From Flavobacterium segetis (GTDB taxonomy: Bacteria > Bacteroidota > Bacteroidia > Flavobacteriales > Flavobacteriaceae): DNA of 64,000 nucleotides. The stretch is taken from the NCBI RefSeq assembly GCF_900129575.1, contig NZ_FQWE01000003.1, positions 1-64,000 of the forward strand. The letters are read 5' to 3'. The notes beneath the pieces are model-generated. The model had not been told where the DNA came from, ran no database searches, and saw only the letters and a list, made by a program, of their open reading frames with translations. This document shows, piece after piece, positions 35,762 to 46,200 of the stretch. The translations under genes and the position numbers were made by a program. The first letter of the stretch is position 1, and each line of letters starts with the position of its first letter.

Positions 35762-36661
35762 ATGTCAATAGAAGTAAAGAATATATCAAAAAGTTATGGT
35801 GATCAAAAAGCGCTTGATAACATTTCATTCTCTGTAAATAAAGGAGAAATCGTTGGTTTTTTAGGTCCAAATGGTGCTGGAAAATCTACTTTGATGAAAA
35901 TACTAACAACTTATATTGATGCTGATGAGGGTTCCGCAGTTGTAAACGGATATGATGTTAGCGGGAATCAAAAGGCTGTTCAACTGTCTATTGGCTATTT
36001 ACCGGAACACAATCCGCTCTATTTAGATTTGTACGTGCGGGAATATTTAGCTTTTAATGCTGACGTATATAAAGTAGCAAAATCCCGAATTGAAGAAGTA
36101 ATTCAACTAACTGGTCTATCAAATGAAAGTCACAAAAAGATTGGACAACTATCAAAAGGCTATCGTCAAAGGGTAGGACTAGCTAATGCTTTATTACACA
36201 ATCCTGATGTTTTAATTCTAGATGAACCAACCACTGGTTTAGATCCGAACCAATTAATCGAAATACGAAATGTGATTAAAGATGCTGGAAAAAACAAAAC
36301 TATTTTTCTCTCCACTCACATCATGCAAGAGGTTGAAGCAATTTGCGATCGCGTGATTATCATTAACAACGGTAAAATTGTTGCTGATAAAAAATTAGAT
36401 AAATTAATTTCTGCCGATAAAGAACAAGTAATAGAAGTAGAATTTGATTATAAAATTGAAGAACAAGTAATTGCTAAAATCGAAAACCTTACTTCATACA
36501 AGAATACTCATGACATGATTTGGGAGTTAACATTTCTAGCTGATAGGGACATGCGTCCAGTTGTTTTCGATTTTGCTACTACAAATGGATTAAAAACACT
36601 ACAATTGAATCAAAAAAGCAAAAATCTTGAAGCTGTTTTTAGAGAAATCACTAAAAACTAA
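35762..36661 (+). CDS. gldA: Gliding-motility ABC transporter ATP-binding protein GldA
   Basis: This 299-residue ABC ATPase has Walker A GPNGAGKST at 35-43, signature LSKGYRQRVGLANAL near 133, and Walker B VLILDEPTTGLDP with the H-loop STHIMQEVE. Length and sequence, including the C-terminal extension of about 80 residues, fit GldA of Flavobacterium, which with GldF and GldG is required for gliding in F. johnsoniae. gldF and gldG are not in the window, which is usual. It converges on the DUF389 gene with a 3-bp gap and no obvious terminator. Confidence 0.85.
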   Translation: MSIEVKNISKSYGDQKALDNISFSVNKGEIVGFLGPNGAGKSTLMKILTTYIDADEGSAVVNGYDVSGNQKAVQLSIGYLPEHNPLYLDLYVREYLAFNADVYKVAKSRIEEVIQLTGLSNESHKKIGQLSKGYRQRVGLANALLHNPDVLILDEPTTGLDPNQLIEIRNVIKDAGKNKTIFLSTHIMQEVEAICDRVIIINNGKIVADKKLDKLISADKEQVIEVEFDYKIEEQVIAKIENLTSYKNTHDMIWELTFLADRDMRPVVFDFATTNGLKTLQLNQKSKNLEAVFREITKN

Positions 36662-36664
36662 CTT

Positions 36665-37972
36665 TTAAGCTTGTCGATAAATTTCGATTTTTTCTTTTGA
36701 AAGCCTTTGTTGCAACCATAAAACTAATTTTACTTTAGACTCTTTAGAAAGCTCTTTTTTGCTTTTGTACACCATTACTGGAACAATCTTGGCATTATCT
36801 GTATTTTCATCAAATACGTGATTTGAGATTGATAAGTTCTCAATTTCAGGAAAAATAATTTTGGCTTCGGCTAAAATAGCAGAGTTATTGTACGTATTAC
36901 TTTTTATTTGTTTTCCTAAGTTAGCAATTAGAACGTCCTTTTTATTTAAAATTGATTTTTCAAAATTAATTTGATTTGAAATGTATTTTTTGATATCAGT
37001 GGTGTCTTGTCTTATCCTCAATTGCGTATTTGCTATTCCATAATTCTTTAATCTTTGGTTAAGGATTTTTAACTCATTATTAGTTGTTTTCTTAGTCAAA
37101 AAAACAAGTTCGATTTTCTTAGGAATGGCATTTGTTACAATTTTTTTATATAGAATTGTATATCCTTTATTGGTAAACTCATTGGTTATAAATCGCTCAA
37201 TTTTTTGATTGAACTTTTTTTCTTCGATTAATATGTATGCAAAATATATACTGGGAATAATCATCACTAAGATTAATGATGTCATGGCATACCTAACCTT
37301 TTTTGCACGCTGTTCATCAACTTGCTTTACTGGCTTATATTTTAAATATTTGACTATTAAAAAGGTTGCAATACAAATAAAAACGCAGTTGATACAATAT
37401 AAGTAGATCGCTCCAAAAAAATAACTAAAATTGCCCACCGCTAAACCATAACCGGCCGTGCATAAAGGCGGCATTAAAGCTGTAGCGATTGCCACACCTG
37501 GAATAGGATTTCCTTTTTCAACTCTTGTGATGGCAATTACTCCAACCAGCCCTCCAAAAAAAGCAATAAAAATATCATAAATATTAGGAGAGGTTCGAGA
37601 CAAGATCTCTGATTGTGTTTCTTTAAATGGACTTAAATAAAAATAAAATGTTGAAACAGACAATCCTACAATTGTTGCAATCAACAGGTTTTTAAGTGCT
37701 CTTTTAAGTAGCTCGAAATCGTAAATTCCTAAACCAAATCCAGCACCTACAATAGGTCCCATTAAGGGTGAAATAAGCATTGCTCCAATAACTACTGCGG
37801 TTGAATTAACATTCAATCCAATCGATGCGACCACTATAGCACAAGCTAATATCCAAAGATTAGAACCTCTAAACGAAATGTTAGCTTTTACATTTTCTAA
37901 CACTTTATTTCTATCTTCTTCTCCAGAATGAAGATTTATAAAACCTATAATTTTATTTATCGTATCTCTCAT
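36665..37972 (-). CDS. DUF389 (TIGR00341-like) membrane protein
   Basis: This 435-residue protein has a cytoplasmic N-terminus (to about 30) and six or more membrane helices between 32 and 250 with the family motif ANISFRGSNLWILACAIVVASIGLNVNSTAVVIGAMLISPLMGPIVG. A soluble C-terminal domain (about 260-435) follows. Function is unknown; the family is uncharacterised. Confidence 0.87.
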   Translation of the reverse strand: MRDTINKIIGFINLHSGEEDRNKVLENVKANISFRGSNLWILACAIVVASIGLNVNSTAVVIGAMLISPLMGPIVGAGFGLGIYDFELLKRALKNLLIATIVGLSVSTFYFYLSPFKETQSEILSRTSPNIYDIFIAFFGGLVGVIAITRVEKGNPIPGVAIATALMPPLCTAGYGLAVGNFSYFFGAIYLYCINCVFICIATFLIVKYLKYKPVKQVDEQRAKKVRYAMTSLILVMIIPSIYFAYILIEEKKFNQKIERFITNEFTNKGYTILYKKIVTNAIPKKIELVFLTKKTTNNELKILNQRLKNYGIANTQLRIRQDTTDIKKYISNQINFEKSILNKKDVLIANLGKQIKSNTYNNSAILAEAKIIFPEIENLSISNHVFDENTDNAKIVPVMVYKSKKELSKESKVKLVLWLQQRLSKEKIEIYRQA

Positions 37973-38037
37973 TAGACTATAATTTATTAACTCGGACTAG
38001 CTTCATGTCTATTTCTAAAATAATGCAGAACCTGTAA

Positions 38038-38823
38038 TCAAATTTTACTCATTTCTTTCAAATATAGTTCAGAAACAGTATAAAATTTCATGTTATTAGC
38101 CTGAACATATTTAGAAATCTCTATAAGAGTTTTGTATTCAGTTTCATATTTTGCGGTGGCTTTCAAAACAGGTTTGTGTGCATAGAAAATTACAACTTTA
38201 TTATTCTCTTTAGCATATTTGAGTAAGGATAAAAAGTATGGAATACTAAATTGTGGGTAATTATTATCTATGCCTAATCCATATAAAACTCGACTATTAT
38301 CATCAAAATAACACTTTTGCAAATTTGGTGGTTCATGACCATAAGTGGTTCCCCTAATAATATTAAATTCATGTAATAAAATAGTATCTGTAAGTGAATC
38401 TCTAGAGCCATAAGGATAAGCAAAAGAATGGACTGGGAATGATTTTTGTCTCATTGACTCTATCATGGGGAGAATCTCCTCGTCTAAATAACTCATTTTG
38501 CCATTATTTTTTTCAAAAGTGGCTGCTTTTAAATGAATCCATCCATGTCCTCCAATTTCATTTCCTTTGTTTTTTAATCTCTTTAGCTTATTTAATTGTT
38601 CATACGAGAGACTGTTAAATTGTGAAATAAAAAAGGTTGCCTTCCAATTGTATTTACCCAGAAGCTTATCAACGTTATACCATTGATCTACATAAGTATC
38701 ATCAAAAGTTATCGCTACACCCGCTTGGATTTTTTTTTTAGAAAACGTAACACTTTCTTTATTTTTATTGCACGAAAATAAAAACAAACTAATTATTAAA
38801 ACCACAATTTTCTTAGCCTTCAT
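38038..38823 (-). CDS. Polysaccharide deacetylase (NodB homology) lipoprotein
   Basis: This 261-residue protein has a lipoprotein signal (IISLFLFSCNKN, Cys18). A NodB-type carbohydrate esterase domain follows with AGVAITFDDTYVDQW (motif 1, TFDD), GHGWIHL (motif 2, H-x3-H like) and SFAYPYGSRD (motif 3). It would remove acetyl groups from a cell-surface glycan at the periplasmic or outer face. Substrate not deducible. Confidence 0.85.
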   Translation of the reverse strand: MKAKKIVVLIISLFLFSCNKNKESVTFSKKKIQAGVAITFDDTYVDQWYNVDKLLGKYNWKATFFISQFNSLSYEQLNKLKRLKNKGNEIGGHGWIHLKAATFEKNNGKMSYLDEEILPMIESMRQKSFPVHSFAYPYGSRDSLTDTILLHEFNIIRGTTYGHEPPNLQKCYFDDNSRVLYGLGIDNNYPQFSIPYFLSLLKYAKENNKVVIFYAHKPVLKATAKYETEYKTLIEISKYVQANNMKFYTVSELYLKEMSKI

Positions 38824-39165
38824 CTTGTTACTATTTTAAAGCAATCTCGTTTAAGGTCGCCAAAGTAGTGATTTTTTTTTAGGTGATATCATTGTTTTTC
38901 AATAAAAAGAAGCCGAAAAAATCGCCTCTCTAAATGATTAGTAAATTTGTTTTTAAAAAGACAAAATGGGAGACATAAAAGTAATAATTTCAATAATAAA
39001 TCCTTTTTTATCGTAATTTTTTTAAGATGCGTTAGCTAAATTTGACATCTAAATAATTGTGTTTTTAAAGTTCGCTAAGATAAATCTACTAGCGTGATTA
39101 TAAAATTTAGATCATTTTGCTTTAACAACAAATAAAAAGGAAGTCTGTCAAAAATTAATTTCTGT
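38824..39165. other. 342-bp intergenic region without a recognisable gene
   Basis: AT-rich stretch between the deacetylase start and the fbp stop codon. Only ORFs of under 20 codons are present, and there is no strong hairpin or full promoter pair. Confidence 0.5.
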
Positions 39166-40185
39166 CTAATACTTAGATAATTTGGCTTTCATCATAAAAT
39201 CTTCCGCTTTTTCAACCATATTATAACTTCCGCAGAAAAAAGGAACACGTTGATGCAATTCCGTTGGAGTTATTTCCATGATACTTCCAAAACCATCCGA
39301 AGCCTTTCCGCCTGCCTGCTCTACAATAAAAGCCATTGGATTACATTCATATAATAAACGTAATTTCCCTTTTGGCGCTTTAGAACTAGTAGGATAAATA
39401 TAAATTCCACCTTTAATCATATTTCTATGAATATCCGAAACTAAACTTCCTATATAACGAGAAGTATACGGCCTATCTTCTTCTTCGGTTTGACAATATT
39501 TAATGTAATCCTTGACACCTTGTGGAAAATGAACATAATTCCCTTCATTGATAGAATAAATTGGACCATCTTTAGAGAATTGCATATTAGGATGTGACAA
39601 ATAAAAAGTACCAATCGCAGGGTTTAAAGTAAATCCGTTCACGCCATGCCCAGTTGTGTACACGATCATAGTTGATGTACCGTAAATTACATATCCTGCC
39701 GCCACTTGATTGATTCCTGGCTGTAAAAAATCTTCAATTGTAACTGGAGTTCCTATTGGAGTAATTCTTCTATAAACTGAAAAAATTGTTCCTACAGAGA
39801 CATTTACATCAATATTTGAAGAGCCATCAAGGGGATCCATTAGCACAACATATTTATTATTATGACTTTTATCGCTACCGGCTACGGTAATAAAATCATC
39901 ATTTTCCTCTGAAGCAATACCACACACAATTTCTCTGTTAATCAAAGTTGAAATAAAAACTTCATTGGCATAAACATCTAATTTTTGCTGGTCTTCACCT
40001 TGTATATTTTGCTCACCTGCAGCACCCACAATATCAACTAATCCAGCCTTATTAACTTTATAGTTGACAACCTTCGCAGCCAAACGTATGGAATTGATAA
40101 TTCGAGATAATTCTCCCGAGGAATATTGAAAAGCATTTTGGTTTTCGATGATAAATTCACCTAGCGTTGTGTTGCGTTCTTTCAT
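39166..40185 (-). CDS. fbp: Class 1 fructose-1,6-bisphosphatase
   Basis: This 339-residue gluconeogenic enzyme hydrolyses fructose 1,6-bisphosphate. The metal-site motif [25 protein letters not shown] and the substrate motif [40 protein letters not shown] are intact. The frame opens upstream at 40218, but the ATG at 40185 ([16 protein letters not shown]) is the standard start of the family. Confidence 0.95.
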   Translation of the reverse strand: MKERNTTLGEFIIENQNAFQYSSGELSRIINSIRLAAKVVNYKVNKAGLVDIVGAAGEQNIQGEDQQKLDVYANEVFISTLINREIVCGIASEENDDFITVAGSDKSHNNKYVVLMDPLDGSSNIDVNVSVGTIFSVYRRITPIGTPVTIEDFLQPGINQVAAGYVIYGTSTMIVYTTGHGVNGFTLNPAIGTFYLSHPNMQFSKDGPIYSINEGNYVHFPQGVKDYIKYCQTEEEDRPYTSRYIGSLVSDIHRNMIKGGIYIYPTSSKAPKGKLRLLYECNPMAFIVEQAGGKASDGFGSIMEITPTELHQRVPFFCGSYNMVEKAEDFMMKAKLSKY

Positions 40186-40275
40186 TGCGAAATCGTTGTA
40201 GTTAATTTGAAGTAACAAATATCGGTTTTTTTGTGAAAATGAAATGAATAATATTTACTTAGTTTAACCGTATTG

Positions 40276-40283
40276 TATATTTG
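40276..40283 (+). promoter_or_regulatory. -7 promoter box (TATATTTG) for the GNAT-aspartate kinase unit
   Basis: A full TAnnTTTG match lies 71 nt upstream of the GNAT ATG at 40355, in the divergent region with fbp. Confidence 0.45.
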
Positions 40284-40354
40284 CTTGAAAAAATGATCTA
40301 TTTTTAAATCAAAAACAGAACATTCATCAATAATAATCAATAAAACAAAGAATC

Positions 40355-40858
40355 ATGAATATCAGAAAAGGTGAAAAAGAGGATATGAAAGCGGTTTTAG
40401 GACTTATCCAAGAATTAGCTGAATTTGAAAAAGAGCCAAGTGCTGTTCTTGTCACAGAAGCTGATTTAGTTCGTGATGGTTTTGGGACAAATCCTTTATT
40501 TCAGGTTCTAGTTGCAGAAATTGAAAGTGCTTCCAGTAATAAAGAAATAGTAGGAATCGCTTTATACTATTATCGTTTTTCAACTTGGAAAGGAAGAACG
40601 ATTCATCTGGAAGATTTAGTGGTTAAGGAAAGTATGCGTGGCACAGGTATGGGTTACGCTTTATATTCTGAAATTATAAAACAAGGGAAAAAAGATGGAG
40701 TTCGACGAGTAGAATGGAATGTCCTAAATTGGAATACTCCTGCAATTGAATTTTATAAAAAATCAGGAGCTAGAGTTCTCGATGATTGGATGGTTGTTCA
40801 GATGGATGAGGAAGGAATAAACAATTTTGTTGAAAATAAATTGAAAGTTAGAGGTTAG
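40355..40858 (+). CDS. GNAT-family N-acetyltransferase
   Basis: This 167-residue protein has a GNAT fold. Acetyl-CoA-binding motif A is EDLVVKESMRGTGMGYALYSEIIKQGK near 93-118, followed by WNVLNWNTPAIEFYKKSGARV. It resembles diamine/thialysine acetyltransferases (SSAT-like), e.g. IRKGEKEDMKAVLGLIQELAEFEK. The substrate is not established. It lies 43 bp before the aspartate kinase gene. Confidence 0.87.
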   Translation: MNIRKGEKEDMKAVLGLIQELAEFEKEPSAVLVTEADLVRDGFGTNPLFQVLVAEIESASSNKEIVGIALYYYRFSTWKGRTIHLEDLVVKESMRGTGMGYALYSEIIKQGKKDGVRRVEWNVLNWNTPAIEFYKKSGARVLDDWMVVQMDEEGINNFVENKLKVRG

Positions 40859-40901
40859 AATTTAGAATATTAGAACTTAAAATGTTGGAATCAATATAAT
40901 T

Positions 40902-42155
40902 ATGAGAGTATTTAAATTTGGTGGTGCGTCAGTAAAAGATGCTGCGGGAATTAAAAACGTATATGACGTTTTACAAAAAGTAGGTTATGAAGATGTTTTG
41001 TTAGTGGTTTCAGCAATGGGCAAAACTACAAACGCACTTGAACTTGTTATCCAAAATTATTTCGATAAATCTCCAGAATTAAATTCCTCTGTTCAAGAAG
41101 TAAAAAAATATCACAACCAAATCCTAATAGATTTATTTGAGGACGATAAAAAAGAAGTTTTTGAGGCTGTTAATTCACACTTTGGCGATCTAGAATATTT
41201 TTTGATACATAATAAATCACCTAACTATAATTTTGTTTATGATCAAATAGTCAGTTTTGGAGAATTAATTTCAACAACAATATTGAGCCATTTCATGAAT
41301 TTCATGGGAACAAAAACACAATGGTTAGATGTACGAAATTTTATAAAAACAGATGCTAACTATAGAGATGCAGAGGTGAATTGGGAAATGACGCAGAGAA
41401 ATATTTCCAAAAACATTAAAAGAAAAATGCTTAACGTTACCCAAGGTTTCTTAGGCTCTGATGAAAACAACTTTACAACCACCTTGGGCCGAGAAGGATC
41501 TGATTATACTGCCGCTATTTTTGCTTATTGTCTAAATGCTGAGAGTGTAACCATTTGGAAAGACGTTCCGGGAGTCATGAATGCAGATCCTAGGTACTTC
41601 GAAAATGCGAGTTTGCTCAATCAAATATCCTATCGTGAAGCAATTGAACTTGCATTTTATGGTGCAACAGTAATTCACCCAAAAACTTTGCAACCTTTAC
41701 AAAAAAAGGAAATTCCTTTGTTTGTAAAGTCATTTATAAATCCCTTACTAAAAGGAACTAGCGTCTCTAGAGGAGCCGATTTAGAGCCTTACTTACCTTG
41801 TTTTATTGTAAAGAGAAACCAACTTTTAATTTCGCTATCCTCTATTGATTTTTCATTTATAATGGAAGAGAACATTAGCGAAATTTTTGCTTTGTTTCAC
41901 CAGTTTAAACTTAAAGTAAACTTAATTCAGAACTCAGCTATTAGTTTTTCGGTTTGTGTAGAGGATAAATTTGGAAATTTCAATGATTTGAAAGCTCTTT
42001 TATCTAAAAAATTCAAAGTGGAGTATAATGAGAATGTAACTTTATATACCATCAGACATTTCGATGAAAATGCTGCACAAACAGTGGAAGGGAATAAAAT
42101 TGTTTTATTAAAACAATTGAGTCGAGAAACGATGCAGGTGATTACGAAAGAATGA
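40902..42155 (+). CDS. Aspartate kinase
   Basis: This 417-residue kinase phosphorylates aspartate for lysine, threonine and methionine synthesis. Motifs are VFKFGGASVKDAAGIKN at 3-19 (KFGG), TTLGREGSDYTAAIFAYCL near 197-215, and VTIWKDVPGVMNADPRYFE. The C-terminal ACT region (about 300-390) is present but divergent, so feedback control cannot be predicted. It is a monofunctional enzyme without a homoserine dehydrogenase domain. Confidence 0.92.
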   Translation: MRVFKFGGASVKDAAGIKNVYDVLQKVGYEDVLLVVSAMGKTTNALELVIQNYFDKSPELNSSVQEVKKYHNQILIDLFEDDKKEVFEAVNSHFGDLEYFLIHNKSPNYNFVYDQIVSFGELISTTILSHFMNFMGTKTQWLDVRNFIKTDANYRDAEVNWEMTQRNISKNIKRKMLNVTQGFLGSDENNFTTTLGREGSDYTAAIFAYCLNAESVTIWKDVPGVMNADPRYFENASLLNQISYREAIELAFYGATVIHPKTLQPLQKKEIPLFVKSFINPLLKGTSVSRGADLEPYLPCFIVKRNQLLISLSSIDFSFIMEENISEIFALFHQFKLKVNLIQNSAISFSVCVEDKFGNFNDLKALLSKKFKVEYNENVTLYTIRHFDENAAQTVEGNKIVLLKQLSRETMQVITKE

Positions 42156-42353
42156 AATTAAAAGAGAAATTAAAATAGTTTTTCTTGCTTATAGTATTAA
42201 ATAGAGAAAAGAAAAAGAATGAACTATTAAATTCTAAATATTTAATAGAGATTTCGGTCAAGTAAAACAAAAATCTTTAAAATTACGTTGTTATGTTTTT
42301 ATGCACGTCAATTTTCTGAATTTTTTTAGAAAATAAAAAGTGATTTGGCGAGA

Positions 42354-42437
42354 TTATTTTACCATCACCTGAATGCGTTTTGGATTGGGACGATCACCAA
42401 TTTCAAATTTTACTAAGATATTAATAATGTTAATTAC
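42354..42437 (-). pseudogene. Short C-terminal coding remnant
   Basis: On the minus strand about 27 codons end with FEIGDRPNPKRIQVMVK and a TAA stop at 42354, with no start and a stop codon shortly upstream. The ending has protein-like composition, unlike flanking DNA; it could be the tail of a cold-shock-like domain, which is a guess. Confidence 0.35.
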
Positions 42438-42709
42438 TAAAAATACAGCAACTTGATTTAACGTAAATTAAAATAAATAATGTAAAACTGTTTTTTGATG
42501 TGAAGCGATTGTAAAACATATAATTTGTAGTTTGTAGTTTGAGTTTACAATCCCTAAAAAGACGCTTACTATACTCTTTACTTTTACATCTTTCAAAATA
42601 GTAGTTTAAATTCAATAAGCTGTTAAAGAACAACTTAACTCTCCCTTCGTATTTATAAAATATACTTATCCATCTGTACTTGAGTAGCAATACCTCCGTT
42701 TTTCAAAGC

Positions 42710-42960
42710 CTAGTTAGTTTGTTTCAATTTAGCCAGTTCAAATTCCAACAGAATATGAACTTTTAAATTCTTGTCAATAATTTGATTGATTTTCTCAAAG
42801 ACAGCTTTATCGTTAATCGAAGTTATGTTTTTTAGACTCTTTTTTTTTGTAAGGCTGTAATGGTCATAACACGAATATTTTTCAAAAAGTTACTACTTTA
42901 ATGTCTTTATCAACTTTTTTTTAAACTTTTAAGGTTTCCTTGTGCTTACCGGGAATTTTT
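42710..42960 (-). pseudogene. Frameshifted gene remnant
   Basis: Minus-strand reading gives IPGKHKETLKV, a stop, then KKVDKDIKVVTF. After a one-base shift in a T-run it continues with EKYSCYDHYSLTKKK and NDKAVFEKINQIIDKNLKVH to a TAG at 42710. The frame pieces join only with an in-frame stop and one frameshift, so the gene appears inactive. The family is not recognised. Confidence 0.5.
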
Positions 42961-43179
42961 CGGATTTAGCCAATCAGATGTTTTTTATAAATTAAATTAC
43001 AACATTATTTTAAAGTTAAAGAGTTGTAAGCGCAAGTTTTTTTAAAAAGACTTATTATTCTTTAAATTGTTGTAATTTGTCTTATATTGAAAAATAGAAA
43101 ATCAGAGATCTTCCTTATTTAAAAGTTCACTAAACTCTTCAACTAAATTTACCCTTTTCAAATTACCAATTATAAATAC

Positions 43180-43196
43180 TACTTTTGATACTTTTG
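43180..43196 (+). promoter_or_regulatory. Tandem -7 boxes (TACTTTTG twice) before the large outer-membrane protein gene
   Basis: Two identical TACTTTTG boxes start 9 bp apart (43180-43187 and 43189-43196), 13-22 nt before the ATG. A TTTC at 43156-43159 lies 20 bp upstream of the first and may act as the -33 element. Confidence 0.5.
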
Positions 43197-43209
43197 AGTT
43201 AATGTATTT

Positions 43210-46200
43210 ATGTTTAAAAAACTACTTTTTTGGATTGCCATAAGTTGTTTTTCTGGGCTACAGGCACAGGAAATTAATTTGTTGTATAAATCTAAAAAAA
43301 TGTTTCTTTCTCGAGATACTCTTTATATTGAAAAAGGAAGTATCAATCCTAGTTTTTTTAAATTATTTGATGCCAACGGCCAGCCGATCGACAGTTCCCA
43401 ATTTAAAATTAATTTTAAGAAAGGAACTTTAATTTTTAATAGCGAAACTACTATAAGTTCAGATTCAATAACTGTCGAGTACTTAAATTTCCCTGAATTA
43501 TTGACTAAAGAATACCGAATTTACGATCCAAGTAGAGTAATCGAAAATCCATCAGGATTAGGAAATCTATATGCCGTTGAAAATCCAAAATCGAAATTAA
43601 ATGTGCCATTTGATGGGCTTAACACTTCAGGAAGTATCACGCGTGGAATTACGATTGGAAATAATCAAAATGCGGTGCTAAATTCTAATTTAGATTTACA
43701 AATCACAGGAAAAATTTCCGAAAAAGTAAGCTTAAGAGCTTCCATTCAAGATAGTAATATTCCACTACAAGATGGCGGATATTCTCAAAAACTAGATCAG
43801 TTTGACAATGTTTTTATGGAATTATTTAGTAATGAATGGAATATACGAGCTGGAGATATTTTCTTAGAAAATCGAAAATCACAATTCCTTAACTTTAATA
43901 AAAAAGTGCAAGGCTTATCCACTAGTTTCAACTTTGGTTCTGAGACTAATAAAACCAATGTATTTGCGTCAGCATCGCTAGTTCGCGGTCAATATGCTAA
44001 AAGTAATATTGTAGGACAAGAGGGAAATCAAGGTCCTTATAAATTAAAAGGACAAAATGGAGAGCTTTATGTATTAGTCATTTCAGGATCAGAGCGCGTT
44101 TATGTGAATGGACTATTATTAAAAAGAGGAGAAAACAACGATTATACAATAGATTATAATGCGGGCGAAATTATTTTTACACCACTTTTTACAATAACTT
44201 CTGAAATGCGTATTGCAATTGAATATCAATATTCTGATAGAAATTACACGCGTTTTGTAACTTATGCCGGTGCCACTCACGAAAATAAGTCTTGGAGCTT
44301 TGGAGCCTATGTTTATTCAGAAAATGATCAAAAAAACCAACCTTTACAGCAAAACCTTTCGGCGGAGCAAGCTCAAATTTTAGTTGAAGCAGGGGATAAT
44401 TCGAACTTGATGGTTGCTCCTTCCGCTTATTCAGACACGTACTCTGAAAACAAAGTTCTCTATAAAAAAACCATTTTCAATGGCGTTGAAATTTATGAGT
44501 TTTCGAATGACAAACTAGATGAACTATTTAATGTTAGATTTACTTTAGTAGGTGCTAACGCTGGAAATTATATTATCACAAATTCAACAAACATAACTCG
44601 AGTTTATCAATATATAGAGCCCGTAAATGGAATTCCGCAAGGAAATTACGAGCCTATTATTCCACTTATTGCACCTACCAAAATTCAAGTTGCTACATTT
44701 TTAGGGAAATACAAACCTGGCGATAAAACAGCAGTCGATTTTGAAATAGGAATAAGCAACAATGATAAAAACTTATTTTCGACAATTAATGATGACAATA
44801 ATAAAGGTTTAGCGACAAAAATAAATGCAAAACAGCGTATCTTTTCTAAAAAATGGAAATTAGATGCTTTTACTAATTATCAATACATTCAAAAGAATTT
44901 TCAAGCCATTGAGCGGTTGTATACCATTGAATTTGATAGAGATTGGAATTTAGGCACAGCAGGTATTGGCAATCAGAGTTTGCTAATCTCAGGATTACAA
45001 TTAGATCTAAATCCAAAAATCAATTCACAAAATCAAGGCAAAATTTTGTATCAATTTGAAAAACTTGATTTTTCAGAAAATTTTTCGGGAAATAGACATA
45101 TTTTGGATGGATTATTTCAGCTTAAAAAATGGAGTTTTTTAAATCAAGGAAGTTTTTTAAAAAGTGAAAGTTCTGAATTCTCCTCTCAGTTTTTAAGAAA
45201 TCAATCTCGACTTCGTTTTCATTTTAATAAAAATTGGATTGGCTCTACGATGCGCTTAGAAAACAATCAGGAAAAGAATAAAGCGACAAATCAATTTTCG
45301 GCTTTAAGCCAAAAATTTACTGAATATGGTATTTATACCGGCCGTGGGGACAGTACAAAAGTTTTTGTAGAGTTAGGTTTTTTAAAACGAACTAATGATA
45401 GTTTACAAAATGGAATTATTAAAAGGGTCAATGCTTCGCAGTCTTTTCAATTAAAGTCTAAATTGATTCAAAACAATAAAAGTGATTTATCACTGTATGC
45501 CAACTACAGAATATTAGATTTTGAAGATCCCACTAGAAAAAAAGAATCTTCGTTGAATTCAAGAATTGTTTACACTGACCGTTTTTTTAATCAATTAATT
45601 CAAAATACTACCGTTTATGAAACAAATTCAGGAAGTATACCACAACAAGAATTTTCATATTTAGAGGTTCCTGTAGGACAAGGAGTTTATACATGGAATG
45701 ATTATAATAGTAATGGCATTCAGGAATTACAAGAATTTGAAATAGCTCCATTTATTGATCAGGCAAAATTTATACGTGTATTTTTACCCAATAGGATTTA
45801 TATCAAAACACTTCAAAATAAATTCTCACAATCAATAACTTTTAATCCAAATCAATGGCAAAATGAAAAAGGATTAAAAAAACTTATTTCTTACTTCTAC
45901 AATCAAACAGCTTTTATCATTGATAGAAAAAATCGCAGTGATGGAACTACTTTTGATTTGAATCCTTTTAGTAATTCGAATGAAAATGTGCTAGGGCTAA
46001 ACTCAAGTTTACGAAACAGCTTGTTTTACAATCGAGGCAAACAGGATCATTCAGTTACCTACACCTATTTAAAAAATAATACTAAAAATCTACTTTCTAT
46101 TGGTTCGCAACAAGCTACAAATAGTTCAAATCAGTTGCAATATGCACATTTATATAGGAAGAGTTGGCTATTTGGTTTTTTTACCAAAACAATTCAAACC

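Larger units (their letters stand above)
42156..43209. other. 1054-bp gene-poor region with decayed coding fragments
   Basis: No intact gene is visible. Minus-strand stretches with coding character occur at about 42354-42437 and 42710-42960 and are listed separately. A minus-strand open frame at 42430-42690 gives a low-complexity product rich in F, Y, S and K, and is not convincing. Confidence 0.6.

Noticed and set aside
42430..42690. Minus-strand 86-codon open frame in the gene-poor kilobase
   Set aside because: Product is low-complexity, rich in F, Y, S, K and N, with no recognisable domain, signal or promoter; likely chance in AT-rich DNA.
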